From Cupriavidus taiwanensis (GTDB taxonomy: Bacteria > Pseudomonadota > Gammaproteobacteria > Burkholderiales > Burkholderiaceae): a DNA stretch of 64,000 nucleotides. The notes under the pieces are model-generated. The model saw only the letters and a program-made list of their open reading frames with translations. It did no database searches and was not told the DNA's origin. A program made the position numbers and the translations under genes. Of this stretch, positions 1 through 8,822 are shown piece after piece. Location of the stretch: contig NZ_LT976853.1 of assembly GCF_900249755.1 (NCBI RefSeq), positions 2,560,157 to 2,624,156 on the forward strand, written 5' to 3'. Every line of letters begins with the position of its first letter. The stretch's first letter is position 1.

Positions 1-9
1 CCAAGACAA

Positions 10-32
10 ACGCCCCGGCGGGGCCGGGGCGT
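10..32 (-). terminator. Intrinsic terminator of the sdh-gltA unit
   Basis: The 9-bp stem ACGCCCCGG/CCGGGGCGT encloses a 5-base loop. Read on the minus strand it is followed by TTTGTCTT. It lies about 34 bases past the gltA stop codon and fits as the end of the sdhCDAB-sdhE-gltA transcript. Confidence 0.75.
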
Positions 33-65
33 CTGGATTGCTGCACTGCGCAGCGGCGGGCCAGC

Positions 66-1367
66 TTAGCGCTTGGCCACGTCCGGCACGTCGCGGGTGG
101 CGGCGCCGACGAACAGCTGGCGCGGACGGCCGATCTTGTATTCCGGATCGGTGATCATCTCTTCCCACTGCGAGATCCAGCCCGGGGTGCGGGCCAGCGC
201 GAAGATGCAGGTGAACAGCGAGGTCGGGATGCCCAGCGCGCGCTGGACGATGCCCGAGTAGAAGTCGACGTTCGGGTACAGCTTGCGGCTGACGAAGTAC
301 TCGTCTTCCAGCGCGATCTTTTCCAGCTCCATGGCCAGCTTGAACAGCGGGTCGTTGTGCAGGCCCAGCTCGTTCAGCACTTCATGGCAGGTTTCGCGCA
401 TCAGCTTGGCGCGCGGATCGTAGTTCTTGTACACGCGGTGGCCAAAGCCCATCAGGCGCACGCCCGAGTTCTTGTCCTTGACCTGCTTGATGAACTCGCT
501 GATGTTGTCGACGCTGCCGATTTCTTCCAGCATCTTCAGCGCGGCTTCGTTGGCGCCGCCGTGGGCCGGGCCCCACAGGCAGGCCACGCCGGCGGCGATG
601 GCTGCGAACGGGTTGGTGCCCGACGAACCGGCCAGGCGCACGGTCGAGGTCGACGCGTTCTGCTCGTGGTCGGCGTGCAGGATGAAGATGCGGTCGAGCG
701 CGCGCTCCAGCACCGGGTTCACGGTGTACGGGGCGCACGGCGTGGCGAACATCATGCGCATGAAGTTGCCCGAGTAGGACAGGTCGTTCTGCGGGTAGAT
801 GTACGGCTGGCCGATGTTGTACTTGTACGCCATGGCGACCAGGGTCGGCATCTTGGCGATCAGGCGGATGGCCGAGATCTCGCGCTGGTGCGGATCGTCG
901 ATGTCCATCGCGTCGTGGTAGAACGCGCTCATGGCGCCGACCATGCCGGTCAGCACGGCCATCGGGTGCGCATCGCGGCGGAAGCCGCGCATGAAGAACT
1001 GCATCTGCTCGTGGACCATGGTGTGGTTCATCACATGGCCGACGAATTCTTCCTTCTGCTTGGCGTTGGGCAGCTCGCCCTTGAGCAGCAGGTAGCAGGT
1101 CTCGAGGTGGTCGCACTTCTGCGCCAGCTGCTCGATCGGGTAGCCGCGGTACAGCAGCTCGCCCTTGTCGCCGTCGATATAGGTGATCTTGGAATTGCAC
1201 GAAGCCGTCGACATGAAACCGGGGTCGTAGGTGAACTTACCGGTTTGTCCGTACAGCTTGCGAATGTCGATCACGTCCGGGCCAACCGTACCCTTGTAGA
1301 TCGGCAGCTCAACGCTGGGGGAACCATCGGAGAACGATAGCGTGGCTTTCACATCGGACGGCGTCAT
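66..1367 (-). CDS. gltA: Citrate synthase
   Basis: Condenses acetyl-CoA and oxaloacetate to citrate, the entry step of the TCA cycle, in the cytoplasm. The product is 433 residues, the length of the large hexameric proteobacterial type. The active-site blocks [12 protein letters not shown] and [14 protein letters not shown] (two catalytic His and the Asp region) are intact, and the N-terminal extension with a [15 protein letters not shown] segment is typical of NADH-regulated enzymes. I chose the ATG at 1367 because AAGGATC lies just upstream; the frame stays open further 5' but that part is not conserved-looking. It is the last gene of the sdhCDAB-sdhE-gltA run, 43 bases after sdhE. Identification is secure from the motifs. 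Confidence 0.97.
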   Translation of the reverse strand: MTPSDVKATLSFSDGSPSVELPIYKGTVGPDVIDIRKLYGQTGKFTYDPGFMSTASCNSKITYIDGDKGELLYRGYPIEQLAQKCDHLETCYLLLKGELPNAKQKEEFVGHVMNHTMVHEQMQFFMRGFRRDAHPMAVLTGMVGAMSAFYHDAMDIDDPHQREISAIRLIAKMPTLVAMAYKYNIGQPYIYPQNDLSYSGNFMRMMFATPCAPYTVNPVLERALDRIFILHADHEQNASTSTVRLAGSSGTNPFAAIAAGVACLWGPAHGGANEAALKMLEEIGSVDNISEFIKQVKDKNSGVRLMGFGHRVYKNYDPRAKLMRETCHEVLNELGLHNDPLFKLAMELEKIALEDEYFVSRKLYPNVDFYSGIVQRALGIPTSLFTCIFALARTPGWISQWEEMITDPEYKIGRPRQLFVGAATRDVPDVAKR

Positions 1368-1410
1368 GTCGGATCCTTCAAATGCTGTGAATAATAATGT
1401 TGACCAAAAC

Positions 1411-1698
1411 TCAGACCGTACGCAGCAGGGCAATCACTCGCTGCATCGGGGGCGTGTCGAGCTCACCGTCCAGCTCCTTGCGCGCAAGCAGCAGGTCCAT
1501 CAACTCGTTGTCGCTGAGTTCGAACAGCTGGCTCAGCGCAGCCACGTCCTCGTCGGACAGGCTCTCCTCGTAACGGTTGAAAAAACGTTCGACGATGATG
1601 TCGTTCTCCAGCAGGCCGCGGCGGGCGCGCCAGCGCAGACGTGCGCGCTTGTGCGGGTCGGCCTGATGCGAGAAGGTGGTGGCAGGACTCTCAGTCAT
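1411..1698 (-). CDS. sdhE: Succinate dehydrogenase flavinylation factor SdhE
   Basis: A small 95-residue cytoplasmic protein of the SdhE/YgfY (DUF339) family, which promotes covalent attachment of FAD to SdhA. The family hallmark RGLLENDI (RGxxE) lies at residues 27-34, followed by an acidic helical segment ([16 protein letters not shown]) usual for the family. The gene sits between sdhB and gltA, about 80 bases after sdhB, exactly where an assembly factor for SdhA is expected. The length matches the family. Nothing unusual is visible. Confidence 0.93.
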   Translation of the reverse strand: MTESPATTFSHQADPHKRARLRWRARRGLLENDIIVERFFNRYEESLSDEDVAALSQLFELSDNELMDLLLARKELDGELDTPPMQRVIALLRTV

Positions 1699-1777
1699 GG
1701 CTTCCTACTTTCGGCGCGCCAGCCAGATATAGCCGCTCTGGCTGACGCGCCGCTTACTACTGCAGACAGCCGCAGGA

Positions 1778-2479
1778 TCAGACCGCGCGGCGGACCATCA
1801 GCTCCTTGATCTTGCCGATGGCCTTGGTCGGGTTCAGACCCTTCGGGCACACGTCGACGCAGTTCATGATGCTGTGGCAGCGGAACAGGCGGTACGGGTC
1901 GTTCAGGTTGTCCAGGCGCTCGTTGGTGGCCTGGTCGCGGCTGTCCGCAATAAAGCGGTAAGCCTGCAGCAGGCCGGCCGGGCCGACGAACTTGTCCGGG
2001 TTCCACCAGAACGACGGGCACGAGGTCGAGCAGCTGGCGCAGAGAATGCACTCGTACAGGCCGTCCAGCTCGTCACGCTCTTCCGGCGACTGCAGGCGCT
2101 CTTTCTCGGGCGGCGGCTCGTCGTTGATCAGGAACGGCTTGATCGAGTTGTACTGCTTGAAGAAGTTCGTCATGTCGACGATCAGGTCGCGCACCACCGG
2201 CAGGCCGGGCAGCGGACGCAGCACGATGCGGTCCGGCAGCTCGCGCATATTGGTCAGGCAGGCCAGGCCGTTCTTGCCGTTGATGTTCATCGCGTCCGAG
2301 CCGCACACGCCTTCGCGGCACGAACGGCGGAACGAGATGGTCTCGTCCAGCTTCTTCAGCTTCACCAGCGCGTCCAGCAGCATGCGCTCGTGACCGTCCA
2401 GCTCGACCTCGTAGGTCTGCATGCGCGGCGCCGCATCCTTGTCCGGATCGTAGCGGTAGACTTCGAAAATACGCTTCAT
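1778..2479 (-). CDS. sdhB: Succinate dehydrogenase iron-sulfur subunit
   Basis: Carries electrons from the flavin of SdhA to quinone in complex II. The 233-residue product shows the [2Fe-2S] cysteines in CREGVCGSDAMNINGKNGLAC, and the [4Fe-4S]/[3Fe-4S] cysteines in CILCASCSTSCPSFW and CHSIMNCVDVCPKGLNP. The length is normal. It starts 34 bases after the sdhA stop and is followed by sdhE. It would sit on the cytoplasmic face of the inner membrane, bound to SdhC/SdhD. Confidence 0.97.
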   Translation of the reverse strand: MKRIFEVYRYDPDKDAAPRMQTYEVELDGHERMLLDALVKLKKLDETISFRRSCREGVCGSDAMNINGKNGLACLTNMRELPDRIVLRPLPGLPVVRDLIVDMTNFFKQYNSIKPFLINDEPPPEKERLQSPEERDELDGLYECILCASCSTSCPSFWWNPDKFVGPAGLLQAYRFIADSRDQATNERLDNLNDPYRLFRCHSIMNCVDVCPKGLNPTKAIGKIKELMVRRAV

Positions 2480-2513
2480 TTCTGTGGGTCCTGTTGTCTC
2501 TACGATGCGGTGC

Positions 2514-4292
2514 TCAGAAGGTACGAGCCTTGGGCGGCACGCTTTCCACCGTCAGCGGCTCCATCTTCACCGGCTTGTAGTCGAGGCGGTTGCCTTCGCT
2601 GTAGAACAGCGTGTGCTTGAGCCAGTTCTGGTCGTCGCGGTTGGGGAAGTCGCTGTGCGCGTGGGCACCGCGCGATTCCTTGCGGGCCGCGGCCGAGATC
2701 ATGGTGGCCTTGGCCACTTCCACCAGGTTGGCCACTTCCAGGGCTTCCACCAGCGCGGTGTTGAAGACCTTGGACTTGTCCTTCAGGTGGATGTTGGCGG
2801 CACGCTCGCTCACTTCCAGGATGCGCTCGACACCCTCGTCCATCAGCTTCTGGGTGCGGAACACGCCGGCATGCGACTGCATGTTCTTGCGGATGTCGTT
2901 GGCGACGTCCTGCGTGTACTCGCCCGACGACGACGACTGCAGCTTGGCCAGGCGCGACAGCGCCAGGTCGGCGGCATCGGCCGGCAGCGGCTTGTGCTCT
3001 TTCTGCTTCAGGTTCTGCGCGATGATGTGGTTGCCGGCGGCGCGGCCGAACACCACCAGGTCGAGCAGCGAGTTGGTGCCCAGGCGGTTGGCGCCGTGCA
3101 CAGACACGCACGAGCATTCGCCGATCGCGTAGAAGCCGTTCAGCACTTCGTTCGGGTTGCCGTTCTTCGGCACCACGACCTGGCCGTGATAGTTCGTGGG
3201 GATGCCGCCCATCTGGTAGTGGATGGTCGGGACCACCGGAATCGGTTCCTTGATCGCGTCGACGTTGGCGAACTTCAGGCCGATTTCGCGGATCGACGGC
3301 AGGCGCTTCATGATGGTCTCGGCGCCGACGTGGGTCAGGTCGAGCAGCACGTAGTCGCCGTTCGGGCCGCAGCCGCGGCCTTCCTTGATTTCCTGGTCCA
3401 TCGAGCGCGAGACGAAGTCGCGCGGCGCCAGGTCCTTCAGCGTCGGCGCATAGCGCTCCATGAAGCGCTCGCCGTCCTTGTTGCGCAGGATACCGCCCTC
3501 GCCGCGCACGCCTTCGGTGATCAGCACGCCCGCGCCGGCCACGCCGGTCGGGTGGAACTGCCAGAACTCCATGTCTTCCAGCGGCACGCCGGCGCGCGCT
3601 GCCATGCCCAGGCCGTCACCGGTGTTGATGAAGGCGTTGGTGGAAGCGGCGTAGATGCGGCCGGCACCGCCGGTCGCGAACAGCGTGGTCTTGGCCTCGA
3701 GGATGTAGACCTCGCCGGTTTCCATTTCCAGCGCGGTCACGCCCAGCACGTCGCCGTCCTGGTCGCGGATCAGGTCCAGCGCCATCCATTCGACGAAGAA
3801 GTGGGTCTTGGCGCGCACGTTGCGCTGGTACAGCGTGTGCAGCAGCGCGTGGCCGGTACGGTCGGCCGCGGCGCAGGCGCGCTGCACGGGCTTTTCACCG
3901 TAGTTGGCGGTGTGGCCGCCGAACGGGCGCTGGTAGATGGTGCCGTCGGGGTTGCGGTCGAACGGCATGCCGAAGTGCTCGAGCTCGTACACGACCTTCG
4001 GGGCTTCACGGCACATGAACTCGATCGCGTCCTGGTCACCCAGCCAGTCCGAGCCCTTGATGGTGTCGTAGAAGTGATAGTGCCAGTTGTCCTCGCTCAT
4101 GTTGCCGAGCGAGGCACCGATGCCGCCCTGCGCCGCCACGGTGTGCGAGCGGGTCGGGAACACCTTGGACAGCACGGCCACGTTCAGGCCGGCTTCCGCG
4201 AGCTGGAGGGATGCGCGCATCCCGGCGCCGCCAGCACCGACGATGACCACGTCAAAGCGGCGACGCGGCAATCCAGTCTTGACTGCGACCAT
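2514..4292 (-). CDS. sdhA: Succinate dehydrogenase flavoprotein subunit
   Basis: Oxidises succinate to fumarate using covalently bound FAD. The 592-residue product begins with the dinucleotide-binding motif VIVGAGGAGMRASLQLAEAG. The FAD-linkage segment SHTVAAQGGIGASLGN contains the attachment His. FATGGAGRIY and the active-site region PTIHYQMGGIPTNYHGQV are present, as is the HGANRLGTNSLLDLVVFG block. It starts 4 bases after the sdhD stop, so the two are probably translationally coupled. The length is usual for the family. Confidence 0.98.
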   Translation of the reverse strand: MVAVKTGLPRRRFDVVIVGAGGAGMRASLQLAEAGLNVAVLSKVFPTRSHTVAAQGGIGASLGNMSEDNWHYHFYDTIKGSDWLGDQDAIEFMCREAPKVVYELEHFGMPFDRNPDGTIYQRPFGGHTANYGEKPVQRACAAADRTGHALLHTLYQRNVRAKTHFFVEWMALDLIRDQDGDVLGVTALEMETGEVYILEAKTTLFATGGAGRIYAASTNAFINTGDGLGMAARAGVPLEDMEFWQFHPTGVAGAGVLITEGVRGEGGILRNKDGERFMERYAPTLKDLAPRDFVSRSMDQEIKEGRGCGPNGDYVLLDLTHVGAETIMKRLPSIREIGLKFANVDAIKEPIPVVPTIHYQMGGIPTNYHGQVVVPKNGNPNEVLNGFYAIGECSCVSVHGANRLGTNSLLDLVVFGRAAGNHIIAQNLKQKEHKPLPADAADLALSRLAKLQSSSSGEYTQDVANDIRKNMQSHAGVFRTQKLMDEGVERILEVSERAANIHLKDKSKVFNTALVEALEVANLVEVAKATMISAAARKESRGAHAHSDFPNRDDQNWLKHTLFYSEGNRLDYKPVKMEPLTVESVPPKARTF

Positions 4293-4295
4293 TTA

Positions 4296-4661
4296 TTACA
4301 CCCTCCAGAGAATCTGAGCAGCGTAGCCCGCGCAACCGACGAGCCACAGAATCGTAAGAACTTGCAGCACGAGGCGAACCGCCATCGGACGCACATAGTC
4401 CATCCAGATATCGCGCACGCCGATCCAGGCGTGATACAGCAGCGACAGGATGGTCAGGAACGTGAGGATCTTCATCCACTGGTTGGCGAAGAGCCCTGCC
4501 CACGCTTCGTACGAAGCGCCGTTCGACAGCAGGAAGGCAATGGCCAGGACCACGGTGAAGACCACCATGACCACGGCCGTGACGCGTTGCGCGAGCCAGT
4601 CTTTCAGGCCGTAGTGCGCACCGACGACAAGACGCTTGGGACCGATATTGTTATTTGCCAC
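4296..4661 (-). CDS. sdhD: Succinate dehydrogenase membrane anchor subunit SdhD
   Basis: One of the two small membrane subunits that hold haem b and the quinone site of complex II. The product is 121 residues with three hydrophobic segments (around residues 28-47, 58-80 and 92-115). The segment LLYHAWIGVRDIWMDYV contains the conserved His and Asp of SdhD anchors; the first helix is preceded by KDWLAQRVTAVVM. It lies between sdhC and sdhA with 11- and 3-base gaps, which confirms its role better than sequence alone. Confidence 0.95.
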   Translation of the reverse strand: MANNNIGPKRLVVGAHYGLKDWLAQRVTAVVMVVFTVVLAIAFLLSNGASYEAWAGLFANQWMKILTFLTILSLLYHAWIGVRDIWMDYVRPMAVRLVLQVLTILWLVGCAGYAAQILWRV

Positions 4662-4672
4662 CTTGATTCTCC

Positions 4673-5083
4673 TCAGAACAGGCCGAACAGCTTCAGGCCG
4701 AAAATCAGGGTAAGCAGCAGGCTGACAACCAGCACGCTGATGGCAGACTTGGCCGAGGCGGGCTTGGAGACACCAACGTGCACATCCAGCAGCAGGAAGC
4801 GGATACCAGCGCAGAAGTGATGCAGATAACCCCAGATCAGGGCCAGCACAACCAGCTTGACAAAGCCGCCGGACATCAGGGCCGAGAACTTTGCGAAGCT
4901 CAGTTCGGAGGTGATGCTCTGCTCAAACAGATACAGGACGAAGGGAAGGAGGAGGAACATCAATGCACCGCTCACGCGATGCAGGATGGATACCTTGCCG
5001 GCCCAGGGCAACCGGTATTTCGCGATCTGCGAAATACCGATATTCCGGAACTCCGGCCTGGCTTGTTTGACGGCTTCAGCCAT
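4673..5083 (-). CDS. sdhC: Succinate dehydrogenase cytochrome b556 subunit SdhC
   Basis: Membrane anchor of complex II. From the ATG at 5083 the product is 136 residues with three transmembrane segments. The SdhC signature YRLPWAGKVSILHRVSGALM lies near the N terminus and HHFCAGIRFLLLDVHVGV holds the haem-ligand His region. Upstream in-frame ATGs at 5095 and 5134 would add 4 or 17 residues; MAEAVKQARPEF is the natural family start, though its ribosome-binding site is weak (GGGGTCT). It is the first gene of sdhCDAB-sdhE-gltA, 278 bases after the gntR stop. Confidence 0.95.
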   Translation of the reverse strand: MAEAVKQARPEFRNIGISQIAKYRLPWAGKVSILHRVSGALMFLLLPFVLYLFEQSITSELSFAKFSALMSGGFVKLVVLALIWGYLHHFCAGIRFLLLDVHVGVSKPASAKSAISVLVVSLLLTLIFGLKLFGLF

Positions 5084-5165
5084 GCGAGACCCCATTAGCG
5101 GTAAACAAAGAAACGAAACTGCCATTGCCTGCATGCAACGGGATGCACTAGGGCAAATCCATGAG

Positions 5166-5196
5166 ATTTTAGCGCCTTTGTTGCGCGCTGCACCAA
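5166..5196 (-). promoter_or_regulatory. Possible promoter of the sdhCDAB-sdhE-gltA operon
   Basis: On the minus strand TTGGTG (5196-5191) and TAAAAT (5171-5166) resemble -35 and -10 boxes upstream of sdhC. The 19-base spacing is longer than ideal, so this is only a suggestion. The gap between gntR and sdhC contains no other obvious pair. Confidence 0.35.
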
Positions 5197-5361
5197 TAAT
5201 TTTCAGCTATCACGACCCGACAAGCGCCGCCCGACAATCGCACACAAAGCACATTCGCCGACCCGCGCCACGCGACAACCACCGCGCCGCGCAACAGCCC
5301 GCATGACCATGGCCAAAGCCACAATAATCGGCGCGCGCGCCCATGGCGCGGGGCCGTTATT

Positions 5362-6267
5362 TCAGCTCAGGTCGTTCTGGTAATAGTGCCGCGTGGTCAC
5401 GTACAGCCCGCGGCGCACTTCCACGGGGCGATCGCCATAGGTGTAGGAAACGCGCTCGACCGACAACAGCGGCGAGCCCACCGGCACCGACAGCAGCTCG
5501 GCCGCGGTTTCATCGGCGGGCACGGCGCGGATTTTTTCCGAGGCGCGAATCATGCGCGTACCGAATTCGGCCTCGAACAATGCATACATGGGCCCCTTCC
5601 ACTCGGTCAGCTTTTCCGCGGTCAGGCCCTTGAAGTTGGCGCCGAGCAGCCAGATTTCATCCAGCACGGTCGATTCGCCCGAGAAAGTCAGCACGCGGCG
5701 GATCTGCACCACGCTGTCGCCGGTGCGGATGTCGAGCAGCCGAGCGATTTCAGCGGGGGCGCGCAGGCGCTTGCATTCCAGCACATGGCTGGCGCCATAA
5801 TGGGGTTCACCCTCGTCCGGGACGAGGCGCAGGAAGCGAAACTTGACCACGTCTTCATGGTGCGTGGTCACGAAGGTGCCCTTGCCCTGGCGGCGCGCCA
5901 CCAGGTTGTCGGCGGCGAGTTCGTCGATGGCCTTGCGCACCGTGCCCTGGCTGACCTTGTAGCGCGACGCCAGCTCCATTTCGCTGGGAATCATCTCACC
6001 CGGCTTCCATTCGCCGGATTGCAGGCTGCGCGTGATCAGCGCCTTGATCTGCTGGTAGAGCGGGCTGAACGTGGGCGATGGCACTGACTGCAGACCAGGA
6101 GCGGGCCCCGCGGCGGGGCCGGTTGGCGGGGCGGCCTGCGGCGCGGCGGCCGGCGCGGACGGCGCAGGCGGCGAATGCGGCTGCGTCCCGGCGCCAGGCG
6201 TGGCGGCGCCAGATTCCTGCGCGCCGGGGGTGGCTGCGCCGGTCAGGGACGTAGGCAGGGAGGACAT
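5362..6267 (-). CDS. GntR-family transcriptional regulator with UTRA domain
   Basis: A DNA-binding regulator of the GntR/HutC subfamily. The 301-residue product has an Ala/Pro-rich tail of about 65 residues. The winged helix-turn-helix follows (SPLYQQIKALITRSL through GTVRKAIDELAADNLVARRQGKGTFV), then a UTRA ligand-binding domain ending VERVSYTYGDRPVEVRRGLYV. The low-complexity tail makes the start uncertain; translation could begin further in. It precedes sdhC on the same strand and is divergent from mdh. A 20-bp perfect palindrome lies about 55 bases upstream of its start. Control of sdh, gltA and/or mdh is inferred from position; the ligand is unknown. Confidence 0.85.
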   Translation of the reverse strand: MSSLPTSLTGAATPGAQESGAATPGAGTQPHSPPAPSAPAAAPQAAPPTGPAAGPAPGLQSVPSPTFSPLYQQIKALITRSLQSGEWKPGEMIPSEMELASRYKVSQGTVRKAIDELAADNLVARRQGKGTFVTTHHEDVVKFRFLRLVPDEGEPHYGASHVLECKRLRAPAEIARLLDIRTGDSVVQIRRVLTFSGESTVLDEIWLLGANFKGLTAEKLTEWKGPMYALFEAEFGTRMIRASEKIRAVPADETAAELLSVPVGSPLLSVERVSYTYGDRPVEVRRGLYVTTRHYYQNDLS

Positions 6268-6317
6268 AGCGCGATTTCACCACAAAAGGGCGCGCAACGT
6301 CCAGCCTTACGTTAATT

Positions 6318-6341
6318 GTCTTATGTCTTATATAAGACATA
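6318..6341. promoter_or_regulatory. 20-bp palindromic operator next to gntR, with an extra half-site
   Basis: TATGTCTTATATAAGACATA (6322-6341) is a perfect inverted repeat. The half-site GTCTTAT is repeated head-to-tail immediately 5' (6318-6324 and 6325-6331). It sits between gntR and mdh, about 55 bases upstream of gntR, where GntR regulators usually bind their own promoter. The DNA-binding assignment is inferred from position and symmetry. Confidence 0.6.
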
Positions 6342-6680
6342 TGAATTGACAGACCGGAGAGGCCGGGCCTACACTCGCGCTGGTCCACGCCCGCGATGGC
6401 CCGCCCTCACCGGCCCGCCGGCTGCCGCCCATGGCGCAAATCTGCCGCGCCGGCGGCAACCCGCTCTGGAAAAGGCGCCTCGCTTCGCAGTAGACTAACG
6501 CTTTGTTGCATCACCATGACCCGTTGTGGCTCTCCCCCACCGGCCCCGCCACCTGGCTCCGGCGGACGGCCGCTCCCCGCTGTGGCGACAACCAGCACCC
6601 GGTGACACACCGCGCGCCTCTGTCTGGCGCCGGCGCGCCGCCGACCGGCATCCCCCCTTCTATCGTTTGGAGATTTACTC
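6342..6680. other. Long gene-free leader between the gntR operator and mdh
   Basis: About 340 bases of GC-rich sequence without a credible gene. A purine-rich site GGAGATTTACTC precedes the mdh start codon. I see no strong hairpin with a T-run and no clear sigma-70 promoter. The distance suggests either a long mdh leader or a promoter I cannot recognise. Confidence 0.5.
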
Positions 6681-7664
6681 ATGGCTAAAGCCCCAATGCG
6701 CGTCGCAGTGACCGGCGCCGCTGGCCAGATCGGCTACTCCCTGCTGTTCCGCATCGCCAACGGCGACATGCTGGGCAAAGACCAGCCGGTCATCCTCCAA
6801 CTGCTCGACCTCCCGCAAGCCCAGCAAGCCGTCAAGGGCGTGGTGATGGAACTGGAAGACTGCGCCTTCCCGCTGCTGGCCGGCGTGGTCATCACCGATG
6901 ACCCCAAGGTCGCCTTCAAGGATGCCGACGTGGCCCTGCTGGTGGGCGCCCGTCCGCGCAGCAAGGGCATGGAGCGCAAGGACCTGCTCGAAGCCAACGC
7001 CCAAATCTTCACCGTGCAGGGCAAGGCACTGGACGAAGTCGCCAGCCGCAACGTCAAGGTGCTGGTGGTCGGCAACCCGGCCAACACCAACGCCTACATC
7101 GCCATGAAGTCGGCCCCCAACCTGCCGCGCGAGAACTTCACCGCGATGCTGCGCCTGGACCACAACCGCGCGCTGTCGCAGATCGCCGCCAAGACCGGCA
7201 AGCCGGTGTCGTCGATCGAGAAGCTGTTCGTGTGGGGCAACCACAGCCCGACCATGTACGCCGACTACCGCTACGCCACCGTCGACGGCCAGAGCGTCAA
7301 GGACCTGATCAACGATCCGGTGTGGAACAACGACGTGTTCCTGCCGACCGTCGGCAAGCGCGGCGCCGCCATCATCGAGGCCCGTGGCCTGTCGTCGGCC
7401 GCCTCGGCCGCCAACGCCGCCATCGACCACGTGCGCGACTGGGTGCTGGGCAGCAACGGCAAGGTCGTCACCATGGGCATCCCGTCCAACGGTGAATACG
7501 GCATCCCGGCCGACACCATGTTCGGCTACCCGGTGACCACCGCCAACGGCAAGTACGAGATCGTCAAGGGTCTGGAGATCGACGCCTACAGCCAGGAAAA
7601 GATCAACATCACCCTGAAGGAACTGGAAGAAGAAAAGGCCGGCGTGCAGCATCTGCTGGGCTGA
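6681..7664 (+). CDS. mdh: Malate dehydrogenase
   Basis: Interconverts malate and oxaloacetate with NAD in the TCA cycle. The 327-residue product starts with the Rossmann motif [19 protein letters not shown]. It contains [18 protein letters not shown] (the mobile-loop Arg residues), [11 protein letters not shown], and the active-site [13 protein letters not shown], where His acts as proton acceptor. The length is typical of the longer cytosolic-type MDH common in betaproteobacteria. SD-like GGAG lies about 10 bases before the ATG. The gene has its own terminator and is divergent from gntR-sdh-gltA, so it is part of the TCA block but separately transcribed. Confidence 0.97.
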
Positions 7665-7687
7665 TCTTCCGAACGCTCGAGCAAAGG

Positions 7688-7735
7688 CCGGGGTTCCGCA
7701 ACGATTCAAGAATCGGCGCGGACCCCGGTTTTTTC
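7688..7735 (+). terminator. Intrinsic terminator of mdh
   Basis: An imperfect stem CCGGGGTTCCGC/GCGGACCCCGG is followed by six T residues, starting about 23 bases past the mdh stop codon. Confidence 0.8.
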
Positions 7736-7748
7736 ATAGGCAGCGGCC

Positions 7749-8774
7749 ATGGCGGCCCTGCCCTGTCCGCCAACTTCAACTTTCCGAATCAACGTGCATC
7801 CTTCCGAGGTCTTGTTCCAGGGCGAAGCCATCCCGGTCCAGTTGCCGGTGTGTGACCATTACGCGGGCAGCGAAAAGCTGATGCGCAAATCGCTGGCCCT
7901 GCAGCAAGAGCTTGGTCCCGTCTTCGACATCACCTTCGACTGCGAGGACGGCGCCGCCGTCGGCCACGAGCGCGAGCACGCCGAACTGTGCGCGCAGCTG
8001 GTCAACGGCCCGCTCAATGCGCACAACCGCGTCGGCGTGCGCATCCATGACCCGGCCCATCCCAGCTGGCGCCAGGATGTCGACGTGCTGGTGCGCGCCG
8101 CCGGCGCGCGCCTGGCCTATGTGGTGGTGCCCAAGGTCACCGACGTGGTCGAGGTGGCGCGCGTGACCGACCATGTCAACCAGGTGGCGCGCAGTGCCGG
8201 CATTGCGCGCCATATCCCGATCCATGTGCTGATCGAAACCCACGCCGCCCTGGAGCAGGCCTTCGATATCGCCGCGCTGGTGCAGGTGGAATGCCTGAGC
8301 TTCGGCCTGATGGACTTTGTCTCGGCCCACCATGGCGCGATTCCGGGCGATGCCATGCGCTCGCCGCAGCAGTTCGAACACCCGCTGGTGCGCCGCGCCA
8401 TGCTGGAAATCTCCGCCGCCTGCCACCGCCACGGCAAGGTGCCGTCGCACAATGTCAGCACCGACGTGCAGGCGCCGCAGCGCGCCGGCGACGATGCGCT
8501 GCGCGCGCGCAGCGAATTCGGCTACCTGCGCAAGTGGAGCATCCACCCGGGCCAGATTGCCCCGATCGTCGCGGCGTTCCGTCCCGGCGCGGACGAGATC
8601 GGCGCGGCCAGCCAGATCCTGCTGGCGGCGCACGAGAACAACTGGGCGCCGATCCGCCATGAAGGCCAGCTGCACGACCGCGCCAGCTACCGCTATTACT
8701 GGTCGCTGCTGCAGCGCGCGCAGGCCACCGGCACGCCGCTGCCGGCCAACGTGGAAACGCTGTTCTTCGGCTGA
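7749..8774 (+). CDS. HpcH/HpaI aldolase/CitE-like acyl-CoA lyase
   Basis: A 341-residue member of the citrate-lyase beta/malyl-CoA-lyase superfamily, Mg2+-dependent enzymes that cleave or form 3-hydroxyacyl-CoA thioesters. Visible metal and CoA-site blocks are TFDCEDGAAVG, HVLIETHAALEQAFDIA and LSFGLMDFVSAHHG, plus a C-terminal KWSIHPGQIAPI (the usual lid-like IHP motif). No citrate-lyase alpha or gamma genes are nearby, so it is not part of a citrate lyase complex. Position just before a methylcitrate-synthase-type gene suggests an organic-acid role. The exact substrate cannot be read from the sequence. Confidence 0.82.
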   Translation: MAALPCPPTSTFRINVHPSEVLFQGEAIPVQLPVCDHYAGSEKLMRKSLALQQELGPVFDITFDCEDGAAVGHEREHAELCAQLVNGPLNAHNRVGVRIHDPAHPSWRQDVDVLVRAAGARLAYVVVPKVTDVVEVARVTDHVNQVARSAGIARHIPIHVLIETHAALEQAFDIAALVQVECLSFGLMDFVSAHHGAIPGDAMRSPQQFEHPLVRRAMLEISAACHRHGKVPSHNVSTDVQAPQRAGDDALRARSEFGYLRKWSIHPGQIAPIVAAFRPGADEIGAASQILLAAHENNWAPIRHEGQLHDRASYRYYWSLLQRAQATGTPLPANVETLFFG

Positions 8775-8822
8775 AGCCGGGTCCGCCCACCCTCACCATC
8801 CGCAGTGCCCAAGGAGACACGG

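Noticed and set aside
357..1340. Long open frames opposite gltA, sdhA and other high-GC genes
   Set aside because: High-GC coding strands leave antisense and shifted frames open; their products are Arg/Ala/His-rich without domains and lack ribosome-binding sites.
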